64,000 bases of DNA from Ignavibacteriales bacterium (GCA_016707285.1 JADJIA010000002.1:1-64000), one strand, 5' to 3'. Positions 41,833 to 50,787 are shown, counted from the stretch's first letter. Numbers and translations are program-made. The notes: a model not told the origin generated them from the sequence alone.

Positions 41833-43707
41833 ATGTTTTTCCTGACAAGGACTTTCTATATCCTGCTGTTCGCAGGTTCTGTTAATTTAATTGCACAGAC
41901 AAGCGACAGCATCAAAATTTATTGGCTCGATCCGATAGAAATAACTGCAAAAAGGATCGATTTCAGCAGTAATTTGTTAACTCTTCAGAGGGACAACCTT
42001 GATAATCTATTGTCATTGGGTGGTTTTTCTCTCATAAAAAAAGGTGTTTTCTTTGCACAGGATATCTATGCAGATGGACTTAAAAAGGGGGACATCAGCA
42101 TCGTAATTGATGGCGAAAGGTACCCTCCGGCATGCCCAAACAGAATGGATTCGCCAATATCACGACTTAACCCTTTGGATATGGAATCGATAGAATTGGT
42201 TAAGAACTCTGCAAACTTACAGTCGGGGCTTGGCGGGATTGTCTCCTTCCACAGGAGTGAGGCATCGAATGAACCGGAACTTAAAGCTGCATTTTCGGGA
42301 ATGGCGGGAGCTTCAACCGTTTATGATCTCTCTGTAAAGGGAGGAATAAAAGCCAATCAACTTTCTCTCCATTTTGCCAATGGTACACCATTCAAAAATG
42401 GTGACGGGAAAACTTTTGCTGACCTTTACGGCTACCGTGACAATTATAATTTTACACTCGGTGAAGTAGCTTTCCAGGGGAAAAACGAAGATTTGAAGTA
42501 TGGTGCTTCATTCACATATACTGAAAATATTACTTTCCCCTATCTTCAAATGGATGAAAAATTCAACAGACTGATTTCAGCAAATATTTCCTGGAAAGGG
42601 AATAAGATATATGCAAACTATACAAGTCACCTGATGAACAATTCACTTCGTGTCTCACCAATGATGATGGAAACGGATGCAAGAAACCTGACAATCGGAG
42701 CAACGGGTGCATTTTATGAAGCATATTTCCGGAAATGGAATGCTGATAATGTGATCAGGATGCCTGCCTCGCAAATGGCACCGATGGGCATGACCATTAA
42801 CAATGCCATGTTACCCGGAGTTAATCAGTATTTTGCTTCGGTTTATCACAAAATGGATGTTGCCAATTTCACTTTCAGTGGAAAAGCCGGGGTTGCATAC
42901 TTCAACATGGATAAGGAAGAGACTGTAAATTTTTACAAAAACCTCTATTCCGATCCCAAAACCACAGCGTTTTTCCCGGTAATTGGACTTTCAGCAGCCT
43001 ACTCGAATACAATCTCTCCAACTCTGGGATACGGTTTGATGTTAGAGGCAGCAGCAGAACTGCCTGAAACCGAAGCATTGTTTATTGCAGTGAAAAGAGC
43101 TCCAACTTCCTCTTCATGGGTTGGAAACCCAACGCTTCACCAGCCACTAAAAACCGGCGCAAGAGCTTCTTTGATTTCGACTTTTGCAAGACTTGAGCTA
43201 TTTTCGACATATATCTCAAACTATGTTTATCTCGATAAGAAAAAAGCAGGCGCTACAAATTATGTAACTTACCGAAACATTGGTGCAATGATGTCGGGGG
43301 TCAATTTTGTTCTTGAGTATAAGTTTGTTGAGTTGACAGCTTCCTACACTTATGCGGAAAACAAAAGTGATACATCTCCGTTAGCCGAAATTCCACCGTT
43401 AAAGGTGACAACAAGACTTGTGTCCCCAAAATGGATGGATATGACTTTCTATTTGAGGCATACCTACTCTGATGGACAAACAAGAACCGACATTAACCTG
43501 GGTGAAACCTCAACCCCTGCCTATAATAAGTTGGATTTTGGGTTTACCGGTGAATTTAAGAGTCTAAAATTTTCGATGGAAATTGAAAATCTGTTGAATA
43601 TTAATTACTACTCTCATTTGTCATATTTCAGGGATCCTTTTAAGTCGGGCATGAAAGTGTATGAACCCGGAACAACCGTAAGGATCAATGTGGGATATGC
43701 AATTTAA
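41833..43707 (+). CDS. TonB-dependent receptor, copper-type (OprC/NosA-like)
   Basis: The protein (about 624 residues from the ATG, with GAGGACAGG upstream; a GTG at 41821 is possible) has a signal peptide, a plug domain ('IYADGLKKGDISIVIDGERY', 'IELVKNSANLQSGLGGIVSF') and a barrel. In the plug, 'PPACPNRMDSP' gives C101-x3-M105, the C-x3-M copper-binding motif known from OprC of Pseudomonas. A Met-rich extracellular loop 'RMPASQMAPMGMTINNAM' adds likely soft-metal ligands. Together with the Cys protein upstream, this points to copper uptake or sensing at the outer membrane. Confidence 0.85.
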   Translation: MFFLTRTFYILLFAGSVNLIAQTSDSIKIYWLDPIEITAKRIDFSSNLLTLQRDNLDNLLSLGGFSLIKKGVFFAQDIYADGLKKGDISIVIDGERYPPACPNRMDSPISRLNPLDMESIELVKNSANLQSGLGGIVSFHRSEASNEPELKAAFSGMAGASTVYDLSVKGGIKANQLSLHFANGTPFKNGDGKTFADLYGYRDNYNFTLGEVAFQGKNEDLKYGASFTYTENITFPYLQMDEKFNRLISANISWKGNKIYANYTSHLMNNSLRVSPMMMETDARNLTIGATGAFYEAYFRKWNADNVIRMPASQMAPMGMTINNAMLPGVNQYFASVYHKMDVANFTFSGKAGVAYFNMDKEETVNFYKNLYSDPKTTAFFPVIGLSAAYSNTISPTLGYGLMLEAAAELPETEALFIAVKRAPTSSSWVGNPTLHQPLKTGARASLISTFARLELFSTYISNYVYLDKKKAGATNYVTYRNIGAMMSGVNFVLEYKFVELTASYTYAENKSDTSPLAEIPPLKVTTRLVSPKWMDMTFYLRHTYSDGQTRTDINLGETSTPAYNKLDFGFTGEFKSLKFSMEIENLLNINYYSHLSYFRDPFKSGMKVYEPGTTVRINVGYAI

Positions 43708-43793
43708 TGCAGTAATTCAATAATTCAGTAATCCAATAATTTTTTCGATGTTGGACAGATTCAGATTTCAAGGATATCCGGTCTGTCCAACAT
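43704..43793. repeat. AT-rich repeat plus 12-bp inverted repeat, left flank
   Basis: An AT-rich 'CAATAATTCAGTAATCC' stretch (43704-43742) is followed by ATGTTGGACAGA (43748-43759) and TCTGTCCAACAT (43782-43793), a perfect 12-bp inverted repeat with a 22-base spacer. The mirror image of the whole arrangement is at 44636-44724. It lies between two converging genes and may act as a terminator. Confidence 0.7.
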
Positions 43794-43848
43794 TTGTAAA
43801 TGAGATTATTGGGGAAACACTACAGTTTTGTTCATACTATCGGATGGT

Positions 43849-44538
43849 TTAGTCGGTAATCAAAAACGACAGTCCAAGCCTGACGTGGAAACCATTAAAT
43901 GATCCTTTGGTTTCATCTGACATGACGTCGTATGAAGTGGAAGTTCCGTCATAGAGACTGCTAAAATTGGGTTCGAGAAGAGTAAAATTGTATGACGGAT
44001 GGATGGTTACGCCAAATGTTCCTCCTAAAGAAAACATCAATTTCATACCAATTCCTGCATTGGCAATTGTTGATACATCACCGCTTTTTGATGTGGTGTT
44101 GGTGCGTGTCTCATAGGACAGATCAAGCAGATTTGCCTCGAAATTAGGGAAGATAAGAGCCATATCCCTGCTTGTAGCGATGGCAAATCCCACTCCAAAC
44201 ATAAAATTACCAAGTATCAGATCGATATCTCTGCCCGTGCCTCCGCCTGATGTTCGAAGGGGGTCGGTTTCCGCTTTCATTGAGGCAGTTTGGCGAGAGT
44301 ACCCCAGGTCGAATGTTATACCCGCAAAACCACCTCCAAAATTGACGAACCAGCCTGAAAAAGTTCCGGGTGATTCCATTTTTTTTGTGATGATCGAGGA
44401 GCGGGTCTGGTTATATCGTTCGGCGAACTTATCCAATCCGGTTGATGAACTGAAGCGAAAATCGGCACCACCCGTCAGATATGCAATTTGGGAGAACGCG
44501 GGGAAAGTTAAAAACAGGACAAAAAGTAACTTTTTCAC
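43849..44538 (-). CDS. Outer-membrane protein of unknown function, bracketed by inverted repeats
   Basis: From the GTG at 44538 the protein has a clear signal peptide (KKLLFVLFLTFPAFSQ) and 229 residues; an ATG nine codons upstream would give a poorer N-terminus. The body has beta-hairpins ('AGITFDLGYSRQTASMKAE', 'FGVTIHPSYNFTLL', 'GFHVRLGLSFLITD') and ends as an outer-membrane barrel would. No family is recognised. The gene lies between inverted copies of one repeat unit (43704-43793 and 44636-44724), so it may be a mobile cassette. Confidence 0.62.
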   Translation of the reverse strand: MKKLLFVLFLTFPAFSQIAYLTGGADFRFSSSTGLDKFAERYNQTRSSIITKKMESPGTFSGWFVNFGGGFAGITFDLGYSRQTASMKAETDPLRTSGGGTGRDIDLILGNFMFGVGFAIATSRDMALIFPNFEANLLDLSYETRTNTTSKSGDVSTIANAGIGMKLMFSLGGTFGVTIHPSYNFTLLEPNFSSLYDGTSTSYDVMSDETKGSFNGFHVRLGLSFLITD

Positions 44539-44635
44539 ATTGAACTCAAAATAGTAATGAAACATTACTGAATATAATTAAATACAGTTCAATATCAAAG
44601 TGTCCCCGTCAAATAATAATCTATTTTTTTTCTTA

Positions 44636-44724
44636 ATGTTGGACAGACTCAGTATATTAGAAAACATGTCTGTCCAACATAAAAAACATTATTGAATTAT
44701 TGAATTATTGCATTATTGGATTAA
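44636..44724. repeat. 13-bp inverted repeat plus AT-rich repeat, right flank
   Basis: ATGTTGGACAGAC (44636-44648) pairs with GTCTGTCCAACAT (44668-44680), followed by 'CATTATTGAATTATTG' and 'GCATTATTGGATTAATC'. It is the left flank in reverse order. Confidence 0.7.
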
Positions 44725-45909
44725 TCAACATCCACCGATAACTCTTGTGGATTTCTTCTTTGGTGCCGCTCCTTTTTTTGCATTTTGAATGAGTGCAGGC
44801 AACTCTTTCACAGCCCTTTGGCGGAACTTGTGAGTATCGATTTCCTGGCGGGTTTTTGGTTCACCCGCAGGCTTATATTCGAGGATTTCTTTTTTGAAGA
44901 AGGAGAGTCCACCCTCGAGGATCGAAAAATTACGGTATCCCAATTCTTCAACGATGTATGCAGCTTTCTTTTCGTCCACTTCATTATCGGCAACAAAGAC
45001 GATATGTTTGTTTTTAATTGAAAGAATTTTTGATGCATCCTTTCCAAACAATTCTTCAAGTGTCATGTTTGTGGAGTTTGGCAGACTGAATTTTTGAAAT
45101 TCTGTGGCATTTCTAAGATCAACAATCTGAAGTTTTGGGTCTTTGTCAAGGAGCCTGAATGCAAGTTCATCGATTGTTGTAACATCCATTTTTTGATTTG
45201 AAACTGCTGTTGCTGCATCGGCAAGTAATTCAGTTCTTCTTTCAGGCATGAAGATAGTAGCTATTCCAAGCACAAAAAGAGTGAGACCAAGACCAAGATA
45301 GAGTTTCTTCGGTTGAAGCTCAGGATTCTCTTTTCCGTTCACTTTTTTCTCAACCCATGTGGTAAACCAAAAGGCGCCAACAGCCATAAAAGTCATTCCA
45401 AAGGCGAAAATTCCCTGTGAAGTTCCAAGTGTATCAAAAAGAGTGACATTTCCCCAATCCTCAGCTTTATAGAGGGTTTCGAACCATGGATATCCTTCAG
45501 CGAAGATAAAAACACCAAGAAAACCACCCACAACGAATATCATCGCATCAATTTTTCCGATAGCTGCAGCGCAGACACTTGTTCCCGGGCAGAAGCCTCC
45601 GATTACAAATCCGAGTCCCATTATAAGACCACCCACGAGGGCAGACCACAAAAAGGTTGGGTTTACATAAATTAGACTTAGATCAAGAAGACCAAAATGA
45701 CCGAGGGCAACCACACCAATCATGGCGGTGATACCGGCGGTAAAAAAGACTCTTAAAACAGTAAAATCGTAACCATAAAAGAGCCCGACAAGTTTTTTCG
45801 AAGTTGAAAAGCCCGCCTGTTCAAGAATAAATCCAAAAGCGATACCAATAAGGATAGCTACAACAAAATTTAATTCATTTCCGATTAGATCGGGTACTAA
45901 CGGTCCCAT
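44725..45909 (-). CDS. YeeE/YedE (TsuA-type) sulfur transporter fused to rhodanese-like domain
   Basis: The 394-residue protein has about nine transmembrane helices with the transporter motif 'GFVIGGFCPGTSVCAAAIGK', whose cysteines take up thiosulfate or other sulfane sulfur in TsuA. Residues 243-345 are a rhodanese-like domain ('LQIVDLRNATEFQKFSLPNS', 'GYRNFSILEGGLSFF'). The loop where the catalytic Cys should be reads 'HIVFVADNEV', so sulfurtransfer there is not expected. The protein ends in 'VIGGC', a terminal Cys that could carry persulfide instead. Its ATG overlaps the stop of the next upstream gene (TAATG). Confidence 0.85.
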   Translation of the reverse strand: MGPLVPDLIGNELNFVVAILIGIAFGFILEQAGFSTSKKLVGLFYGYDFTVLRVFFTAGITAMIGVVALGHFGLLDLSLIYVNPTFLWSALVGGLIMGLGFVIGGFCPGTSVCAAAIGKIDAMIFVVGGFLGVFIFAEGYPWFETLYKAEDWGNVTLFDTLGTSQGIFAFGMTFMAVGAFWFTTWVEKKVNGKENPELQPKKLYLGLGLTLFVLGIATIFMPERRTELLADAATAVSNQKMDVTTIDELAFRLLDKDPKLQIVDLRNATEFQKFSLPNSTNMTLEELFGKDASKILSIKNKHIVFVADNEVDEKKAAYIVEELGYRNFSILEGGLSFFKKEILEYKPAGEPKTRQEIDTHKFRQRAVKELPALIQNAKKGAAPKKKSTRVIGGC

Positions 45910-46439
45910 TATTTACCTCCCGGATAAAGCCAGAGTTTTCGGAAGAACCATGCAAATGCATAAGCTCCACCAAAAATGGCCATCATTGTAATGATCCCCC
46001 CGGTAGAGAGAACTGCCATTCCGCTAAGTGCAGAACCGCTTGTGCAACCTCTGCCGAGTTGAGAACCCAACCCAAAGAGAGCTCCGCCAATAAGTGCTGT
46101 AATTATCCTTGTCTTTGACGAGACAGTGGGGATTTTTTCAAGAGTCAGACTTAATCTGTTGGAAACCAGACCTGAAATGAATGCCCCCATTATTACTCCA
46201 ATCACTTCAAACACGAGCCAGTTTTTTAATGGACTGTCATCATGTTCTTTGAGGTATTCGCTGTAAAATTTTGAGTCCGCTGCATGTGCAGGAGCAACAG
46301 AAGAGACGGCTGCCACTACACCGCTTTTGGTGGCACCACTTGCGCCCAATCCTCTTCCTGTGATAAATATTGTGACCAACAAAAGCAAGCCAAGGAAAAA
46401 GCCTGCAAGATATGGATTCATGTATTTAGTTTCGTTCAT
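45909..46439 (-). CDS. YeeE/YedE-family membrane protein, half-size sulfur transporter
   Basis: The 176-residue protein has four or five helices and the motif 'GLGSQLGRGCTSGSALSG', the Cys-containing pore motif of the YeeE/YedE fold. It is the first-half partner of the fused protein encoded next, with a stop/start overlap at 45909. The pair would form the two halves of a pseudo-symmetric channel for thiosulfate or persulfide. It follows the cytochrome b gene by nine bases. Confidence 0.85.
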   Translation of the reverse strand: MNETKYMNPYLAGFFLGLLLLVTIFITGRGLGASGATKSGVVAAVSSVAPAHAADSKFYSEYLKEHDDSPLKNWLVFEVIGVIMGAFISGLVSNRLSLTLEKIPTVSSKTRIITALIGGALFGLGSQLGRGCTSGSALSGMAVLSTGGIITMMAIFGGAYAFAWFFRKLWLYPGGK

Positions 46440-46448
46440 ATAAAACCT

Positions 46449-47117
46449 CTATTTCTCAATTGTCTCTGCCTTTGTTTCCTCATTCGGGGCGGCAGTTTTT
46501 TCTGTATCGTCTTCTTCTATTTCTTCATAACCGGTAATCATGGCTTTCAGGTTTGTGGTTGGTTTGTGTCCGGTTGTAATCAGATAGAGATGCACCACAA
46601 TGAAAGCGATAAGAGCAAATGCCCCGGCAGTATGAAAAAGGGCAATGGGTTCCACAGAATCGAGGTTCAGCCCTGCCATACCCCCTTTTTGAGGATATCT
46701 GTAGAACATGTAGAGTAATCCTGAAATAACCATAACAGGAATTACAAGCACCTTAAGAGCAAAATAAACCAAACGCTGAAGAGGATTTAGTTTGCTGAGC
46801 ACCGTTTTTTTTGTGGGATGTGGAGCATTACTAAAAATCCCTACAAGATAAAAGTTGATTTGAGCTTTTATATTTGAAAAGGTTGGGAGATATTGTTTCC
46901 ACTCTCCGGTTGAAAAATGCCAAAAGATCGCAAATGCGATTAGAATAATAAAAGCATAAGCAGCAACATTGTGATATTCAACAGCATTTTGGTATCCAAA
47001 AAAGACAAAGGAACCATGCACTTCAAAACCGGTTGCAGCGAGAAAAAATATCAGGAAAGCTTGAGTCCAGTGCCAAAACCGTTCAAATGATCTGTAGATA
47101 TAAACCTGTTTTCTCAT
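46449..47117 (-). CDS. Membrane cytochrome b (cytochrome b561/hydrogenase cytochrome-b type)
   Basis: From the ATG at 47117 (GAGAAAGGG upstream) the protein has 222 residues, four helices and histidines in the right places for two b hemes: 'FERFWHWTQAF', 'VEYHNVAAYAF', 'LFHTAGAFALIAFIVVHLYL'. It ends in an acidic tail. Such proteins pass electrons between the quinone pool and a periplasmic redox partner, here most likely the octaheme cytochrome encoded just upstream; the two genes are separated by one base. An open-frame extension to 47180 overlaps that gene and is not used. Confidence 0.87.
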   Translation of the reverse strand: MRKQVYIYRSFERFWHWTQAFLIFFLAATGFEVHGSFVFFGYQNAVEYHNVAAYAFIILIAFAIFWHFSTGEWKQYLPTFSNIKAQINFYLVGIFSNAPHPTKKTVLSKLNPLQRLVYFALKVLVIPVMVISGLLYMFYRYPQKGGMAGLNLDSVEPIALFHTAGAFALIAFIVVHLYLITTGHKPTTNLKAMITGYEEIEEDDTEKTAAPNEETKAETIEK

Positions 47118-47118
47118 T

Positions 47119-48690
47119 TTAATTTCCCTTTCTCCTTTTTGATGCAGAGAATATGCGAACTCCACCATGTAGAAAGACACCGAGGATACTCAGAATAACA
47201 ATCCATTTTCCTGATGAATCTATAATGGATGAATAATCTCTTGCAGGCATGTAGAAATCAGTCAGTCCGGCTAATCTACTCTCGTTCCTGCTGTGACATT
47301 CGATGCAGTTCACTGTTAGTTCCTTGGTAGAAACCATGTGATTTACGGGCCATGTCATTTCTGTGTTTATAAATGTATATTTACCGCTGAAGGGGAGTCC
47401 AACCTCTGTCATCCCGATATCGGAGGCACGCACCCAGTCAAAGTCTTTCCATAGAGCCCCTTCACCTTTTTTATCGGCGAAAAGTTTTGGCTGAATCAAC
47501 ATTTTGGTGACAGGATCGTAAGGCTGTTTTGCTCTATGAACCTTAACAGGAATGATTTTCGATTCAGGATCGGAGTAAGAGCCATTAAGTGTATTTATTT
47601 TTAAGACTTTTGAAGTGTCTGAAACTGTGTCTCCGAGAAGGTAGTGATCGGCGGTACCATTAAACCAGATATACTCGGGTTTCAGGCTTTTGCCCCATGT
47701 AAATGAGCCTTTAATTGACAGATAAGTGTGGTTACCATCTTTGTCATCAATTTCAAAAGGTTCACCGTTTTTAAGTTGTCCGGCTGTTGACCAGTCCCAT
47801 TCTGTTTTTGTGGCATTAACTTTTGCATAAACGGGAATGTGGCAGGTTTGGCATGCAACTTTAAGAGTGTGTTCATTTAATATTGAAGCTTCGTGAGGGC
47901 TTTCAGTATGGCATTGCTCGCATGAAGACCGGTTTCTGTTCATTGAGGAGAGGGAATACATCTTCCCTTTCATCATGTGATTTTCAGAAGTATGGCAGTC
48001 GACACACGACATGTTAACCCCCTCGGAAGCCATGTGAACATCCACTTCCTTGGAAGGCTCAAACATCGCTTTTTCAAGGTCACCATGTTTAACATTGTTT
48101 CCACCACCACCAAAAAAGTGACAGACTCCACAGTTTGTACGCTTTGGTTTTCCGACATTCTGTGCAACCTTTGCAAGATCCACACCGGGATCGGGGGCAC
48201 CCCCCATTTCAGAACCTTTTGCGTATGTTTCAGAATTATCGTGGCATACAAGGCAATCGATATTTGTTGAATCTGTGTATCCTGAGAGTGCCTCAGTCAT
48301 CCCAAATCCGACATGGCACTTTGCGCAACTTTGTTCATTCCCTTCGACGCCTATGCAGAAGTTGTTTATGGCATTTTTTTTACCAATGTGAATGATACCT
48401 CTTCCTTTTACATATTCTTCGCGTTCCCAATTCCAATGGTTCGATTTCATCACTTCCTTATGCCTCTCGGTGTGGCAAGTGATGCAGGCTTCGGTTACTT
48501 CCTGTGGATGGGCAAAATTTTTCTGAAGAGATGTAAATTTGGAATGATCAACAGAAGGGATGTGTTTTTTTGAATATTTTTCTTTTAGCTGGACTGTTAA
48601 AGGTTGCTGTGTCTCATTCGTTCTTAGGAAGAGTACCGCACTTACAATTGCCAGGAAAAAGACAACGAGAATTATAACTATCTTTTTCAT
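47119..48690 (-). CDS. Octaheme c-type cytochrome, tetrathionate-reductase (OTR) family
   Basis: The 523-residue protein has an N-terminal signal anchor (KKIVIILVVFFLAIVSAVLF), eight CxxCH heme sites (CITCH, CAKCH, CLVCH, CGVCH, CVDCH, CEQCH, CQTCH, CIECH) and a C-terminal helix (IVILSILGVFLHGGVRIF), so it is held in the membrane with hemes in the periplasm. The first heme segment 'ACITCHTERHKEVMKSNHWNW' fits octaheme tetrathionate reductase; OTR also acts on nitrite and hydroxylamine in vitro. The cytochrome b and sulfur-transport genes downstream favour a role with sulfur compounds. The physiological direction is not known. Confidence 0.88.
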   Translation of the reverse strand: MKKIVIILVVFFLAIVSAVLFLRTNETQQPLTVQLKEKYSKKHIPSVDHSKFTSLQKNFAHPQEVTEACITCHTERHKEVMKSNHWNWEREEYVKGRGIIHIGKKNAINNFCIGVEGNEQSCAKCHVGFGMTEALSGYTDSTNIDCLVCHDNSETYAKGSEMGGAPDPGVDLAKVAQNVGKPKRTNCGVCHFFGGGGNNVKHGDLEKAMFEPSKEVDVHMASEGVNMSCVDCHTSENHMMKGKMYSLSSMNRNRSSCEQCHTESPHEASILNEHTLKVACQTCHIPVYAKVNATKTEWDWSTAGQLKNGEPFEIDDKDGNHTYLSIKGSFTWGKSLKPEYIWFNGTADHYLLGDTVSDTSKVLKINTLNGSYSDPESKIIPVKVHRAKQPYDPVTKMLIQPKLFADKKGEGALWKDFDWVRASDIGMTEVGLPFSGKYTFINTEMTWPVNHMVSTKELTVNCIECHSRNESRLAGLTDFYMPARDYSSIIDSSGKWIVILSILGVFLHGGVRIFSASKRRKGN

Positions 48691-48847
48691 TAAGGTTTGT
48701 TTTTTCTTTTACAAAATTCAAATTTACTTTATACCCTAAAATAAATTGCCCGGAGTTTCTAAACAAGAAAAATCTCCATATTTATAAAATATTTTCGTAT
48801 AATAATACTTAATGATAATAATACATTCAAGCGACAATATTCGAATA

Positions 48848-50089
48848 TTAACTCAGGAAAGAGACTGCCCTGCTGAAAACCGACTCGAATGCACGGTCGA
48901 TTTTATCACTGATCCCGGTTAATGTTGGGAAAGGATTTTCGTGGGTGTAGCCATATTCAAAATCGATTTCATCGAACCTGATTTTTTTTCTGCTGTGATT
49001 AAGGGTTTGCTGAATAGCTGCGCCGGGCATAACATCATCTTTCGCGAGGGCAACACCATAGAGGCGGTCACTGATTTTCCCGAGATATCTCTCTCTTACA
49101 GTTTTGTTCTCTTCATTATTCAACATTGCTTTAAAAAGAAATGCTTCTTCGTTTTCATCTTTAAAGAGGGAACTAAGCCGCTCATCGGTGGTTATGTTTT
49201 GATCGAGCCTGTGCACATAAAAATCCATTAGCTGATTGGTTGCTTCACTATCCAGAATAAATTTATTTACGGGAGACATTTTGTCGAGTGTGCTTCCTCC
49301 ACAAAAGAGGAAACAGCGGGAGGTGTTAAAAAGACCAAGAGGGTTGCTCATCATAATGATCTCTGCAACAAAGGCACCTATTGAATAGCCAAAGAGATCG
49401 AGTGAAGTGTTTTTTGGAAGACCTTGGATTGATCCTTCTTTTGCCAATTCCGCAAGAGTTGTTATATCGTTGATTGTCTGAATGCCTGAATAAACAAATC
49501 TTTGAGGCACAAATTGCAACCGGGTGGAGATGGCTGCGTTAACGGGACTTGAGAGTATTACACCCGGTAACAGATTTTTTCTCTCACTCGAAATTTCTTT
49601 CATTAATCTAAAATTTGACCAACACTCCGGAGCTCTGTTCATATGAAAGGCATTTGGGAACAGAATTACAGATTTTCCCGTGTTTTTCAGGATGTAATAT
49701 GCCCATGGAAGATATTTCTCCCATCCTCTTTCATTCAGCCCGTGTAGCAAAACTATTGCTTCGTTGGAAACAGTGCCGGAGGGGGAGAGGATCGAATAAG
49801 TAAATCTGTTATTTTCTTGAATTGCCTTATCGGGGACGGTGAGCATCTTAAGAAGGTATTTATCAGAATATTCATTTCTGTGGAGGAAATATTTCATTAA
49901 AGCTTTCATCAGTGGATTCATATCCATATATTCATCTCCCGGAGGGAAAGCTCTTTTTACATCACTGGTGAAGAAGTTGTTGGTAAGGGTAATTCCCAAT
50001 TCGGAGTTTATAAACACACCGGGTTCTTGTGTGTAAAATTCTTTAAGTGTCTTGTGTAAGTCAAGATAATTCATTTTTTGCTCATTCAT
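48848..50089 (-). CDS. Alpha/beta-hydrolase-fold protein (possibly DUF6051)
   Basis: The 413-residue protein has an alpha/beta-hydrolase core: 'AIVLLHGLNERGWEKY' (oxyanion-hole strand), nucleophile S236 in 'LFGYSIGAFVAE', acid in 'VALAKDDVMPG' and His in 'GYTHENPFP'. It has no signal peptide. An N-terminal 100-residue extension distinguishes it from simple esterases. I think it is the Bacteroidota DUF6051 group but cannot check this. Its ATG overlaps the stop of a MerR-type regulator gene (ATGA, 50086-50089), so the regulator probably controls or senses what this enzyme makes. Confidence 0.78.
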   Translation of the reverse strand: MNEQKMNYLDLHKTLKEFYTQEPGVFINSELGITLTNNFFTSDVKRAFPPGDEYMDMNPLMKALMKYFLHRNEYSDKYLLKMLTVPDKAIQENNRFTYSILSPSGTVSNEAIVLLHGLNERGWEKYLPWAYYILKNTGKSVILFPNAFHMNRAPECWSNFRLMKEISSERKNLLPGVILSSPVNAAISTRLQFVPQRFVYSGIQTINDITTLAELAKEGSIQGLPKNTSLDLFGYSIGAFVAEIIMMSNPLGLFNTSRCFLFCGGSTLDKMSPVNKFILDSEATNQLMDFYVHRLDQNITTDERLSSLFKDENEEAFLFKAMLNNEENKTVRERYLGKISDRLYGVALAKDDVMPGAAIQQTLNHSRKKIRFDEIDFEYGYTHENPFPTLTGISDKIDRAFESVFSRAVSFLS

Positions 50090-50787
50090 GAGGGGATAAT
50101 CCTCTTCGAGTTTCGTGTTTTAAGGGAGATAATTTCTTTTTTTTTCTTTTTTAGCAGGTCTTCCCAACGGGCAATTCCGGCTTTAAAGAGGTCCATTTTC
50201 TCGGAAAGACTATCGATCGCAACAATCAGTTCATTAAGTTTTTGTTCACTTTCATCCACAGGATAAGAATCGAGACTGCTGTTTAGATCAAGAAAAGTTC
50301 TGAAATAGAGGGAAACAGTTTTTATCTCTTCAAGGGAATATCCAAACAACTGAAGATCTTTAATAAGGTTGCATATGAAAACATAGTGTGGTGCAAAAAG
50401 TCGGTAACCACCTTCACTTCTCATGTCAGGTTCGATGATCCCGATCTCCTCCCAGTGTTTTATGGTTCGCGGGCTAACCTTAACTGCCTCAGCAAGCTGA
50501 CCCACCGTAAGATACGATTCATTTAGATTTTGTCTGTTATTTTCAGCCGAGGATTTTGGGAGTCCAACTTTTTTGATAATTTTTTTAATATCTTCAATTC
50601 CATACCCGAGTTCGTAAAGTTTTTTGAGGTATTGGCCTCTCTCGAGCTGGTAGGAAGTGTAGAGATGTGAACCTTCATCAGCGATACCTGAAGGTTTTAA
50701 CAGTTCTTCTTTTTCCCATTCGTGCAGAATTCTTTTTGAGACTCCAAGTTTGGTAGCGAGCTCATCGCTTGTGTAAATTTCTTTCAA
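50086..50787 (-). CDS. Transcription regulator with two MerR-type helix-turn-helix domains
   Basis: The 233-residue protein has a first MerR DNA-binding domain at residues 2-75 ('YTSDELATKLGVSKRILHEWEKEELLKPSG') and a second at 91-160 ('YLTVGQLAEAVKVSPRTIKHWEEIGIIEPDMRSEGGYRLF'), then a coiled-coil dimer helix (residues 180-220) and a basic tail. MerR proteins bind one domain per half-site; two in one chain is unusual. No metal-binding Cys is seen. It precedes and overlaps the hydrolase gene on the same strand. Confidence 0.85.
   Translation of the reverse strand: MKEIYTSDELATKLGVSKRILHEWEKEELLKPSGIADEGSHLYTSYQLERGQYLKKLYELGYGIEDIKKIIKKVGLPKSSAENNRQNLNESYLTVGQLAEAVKVSPRTIKHWEEIGIIEPDMRSEGGYRLFAPHYVFICNLIKDLQLFGYSLEEIKTVSLYFRTFLDLNSSLDSYPVDESEQKLNELIVAIDSLSEKMDLFKAGIARWEDLLKKKKKEIISLKTRNSKRIIPS

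Noticed and set aside
44180..44554. 124-codon plus-strand frame opposite the barrel gene
   Set aside because: Shadow of the minus-strand gene; no start signal and no coding character.
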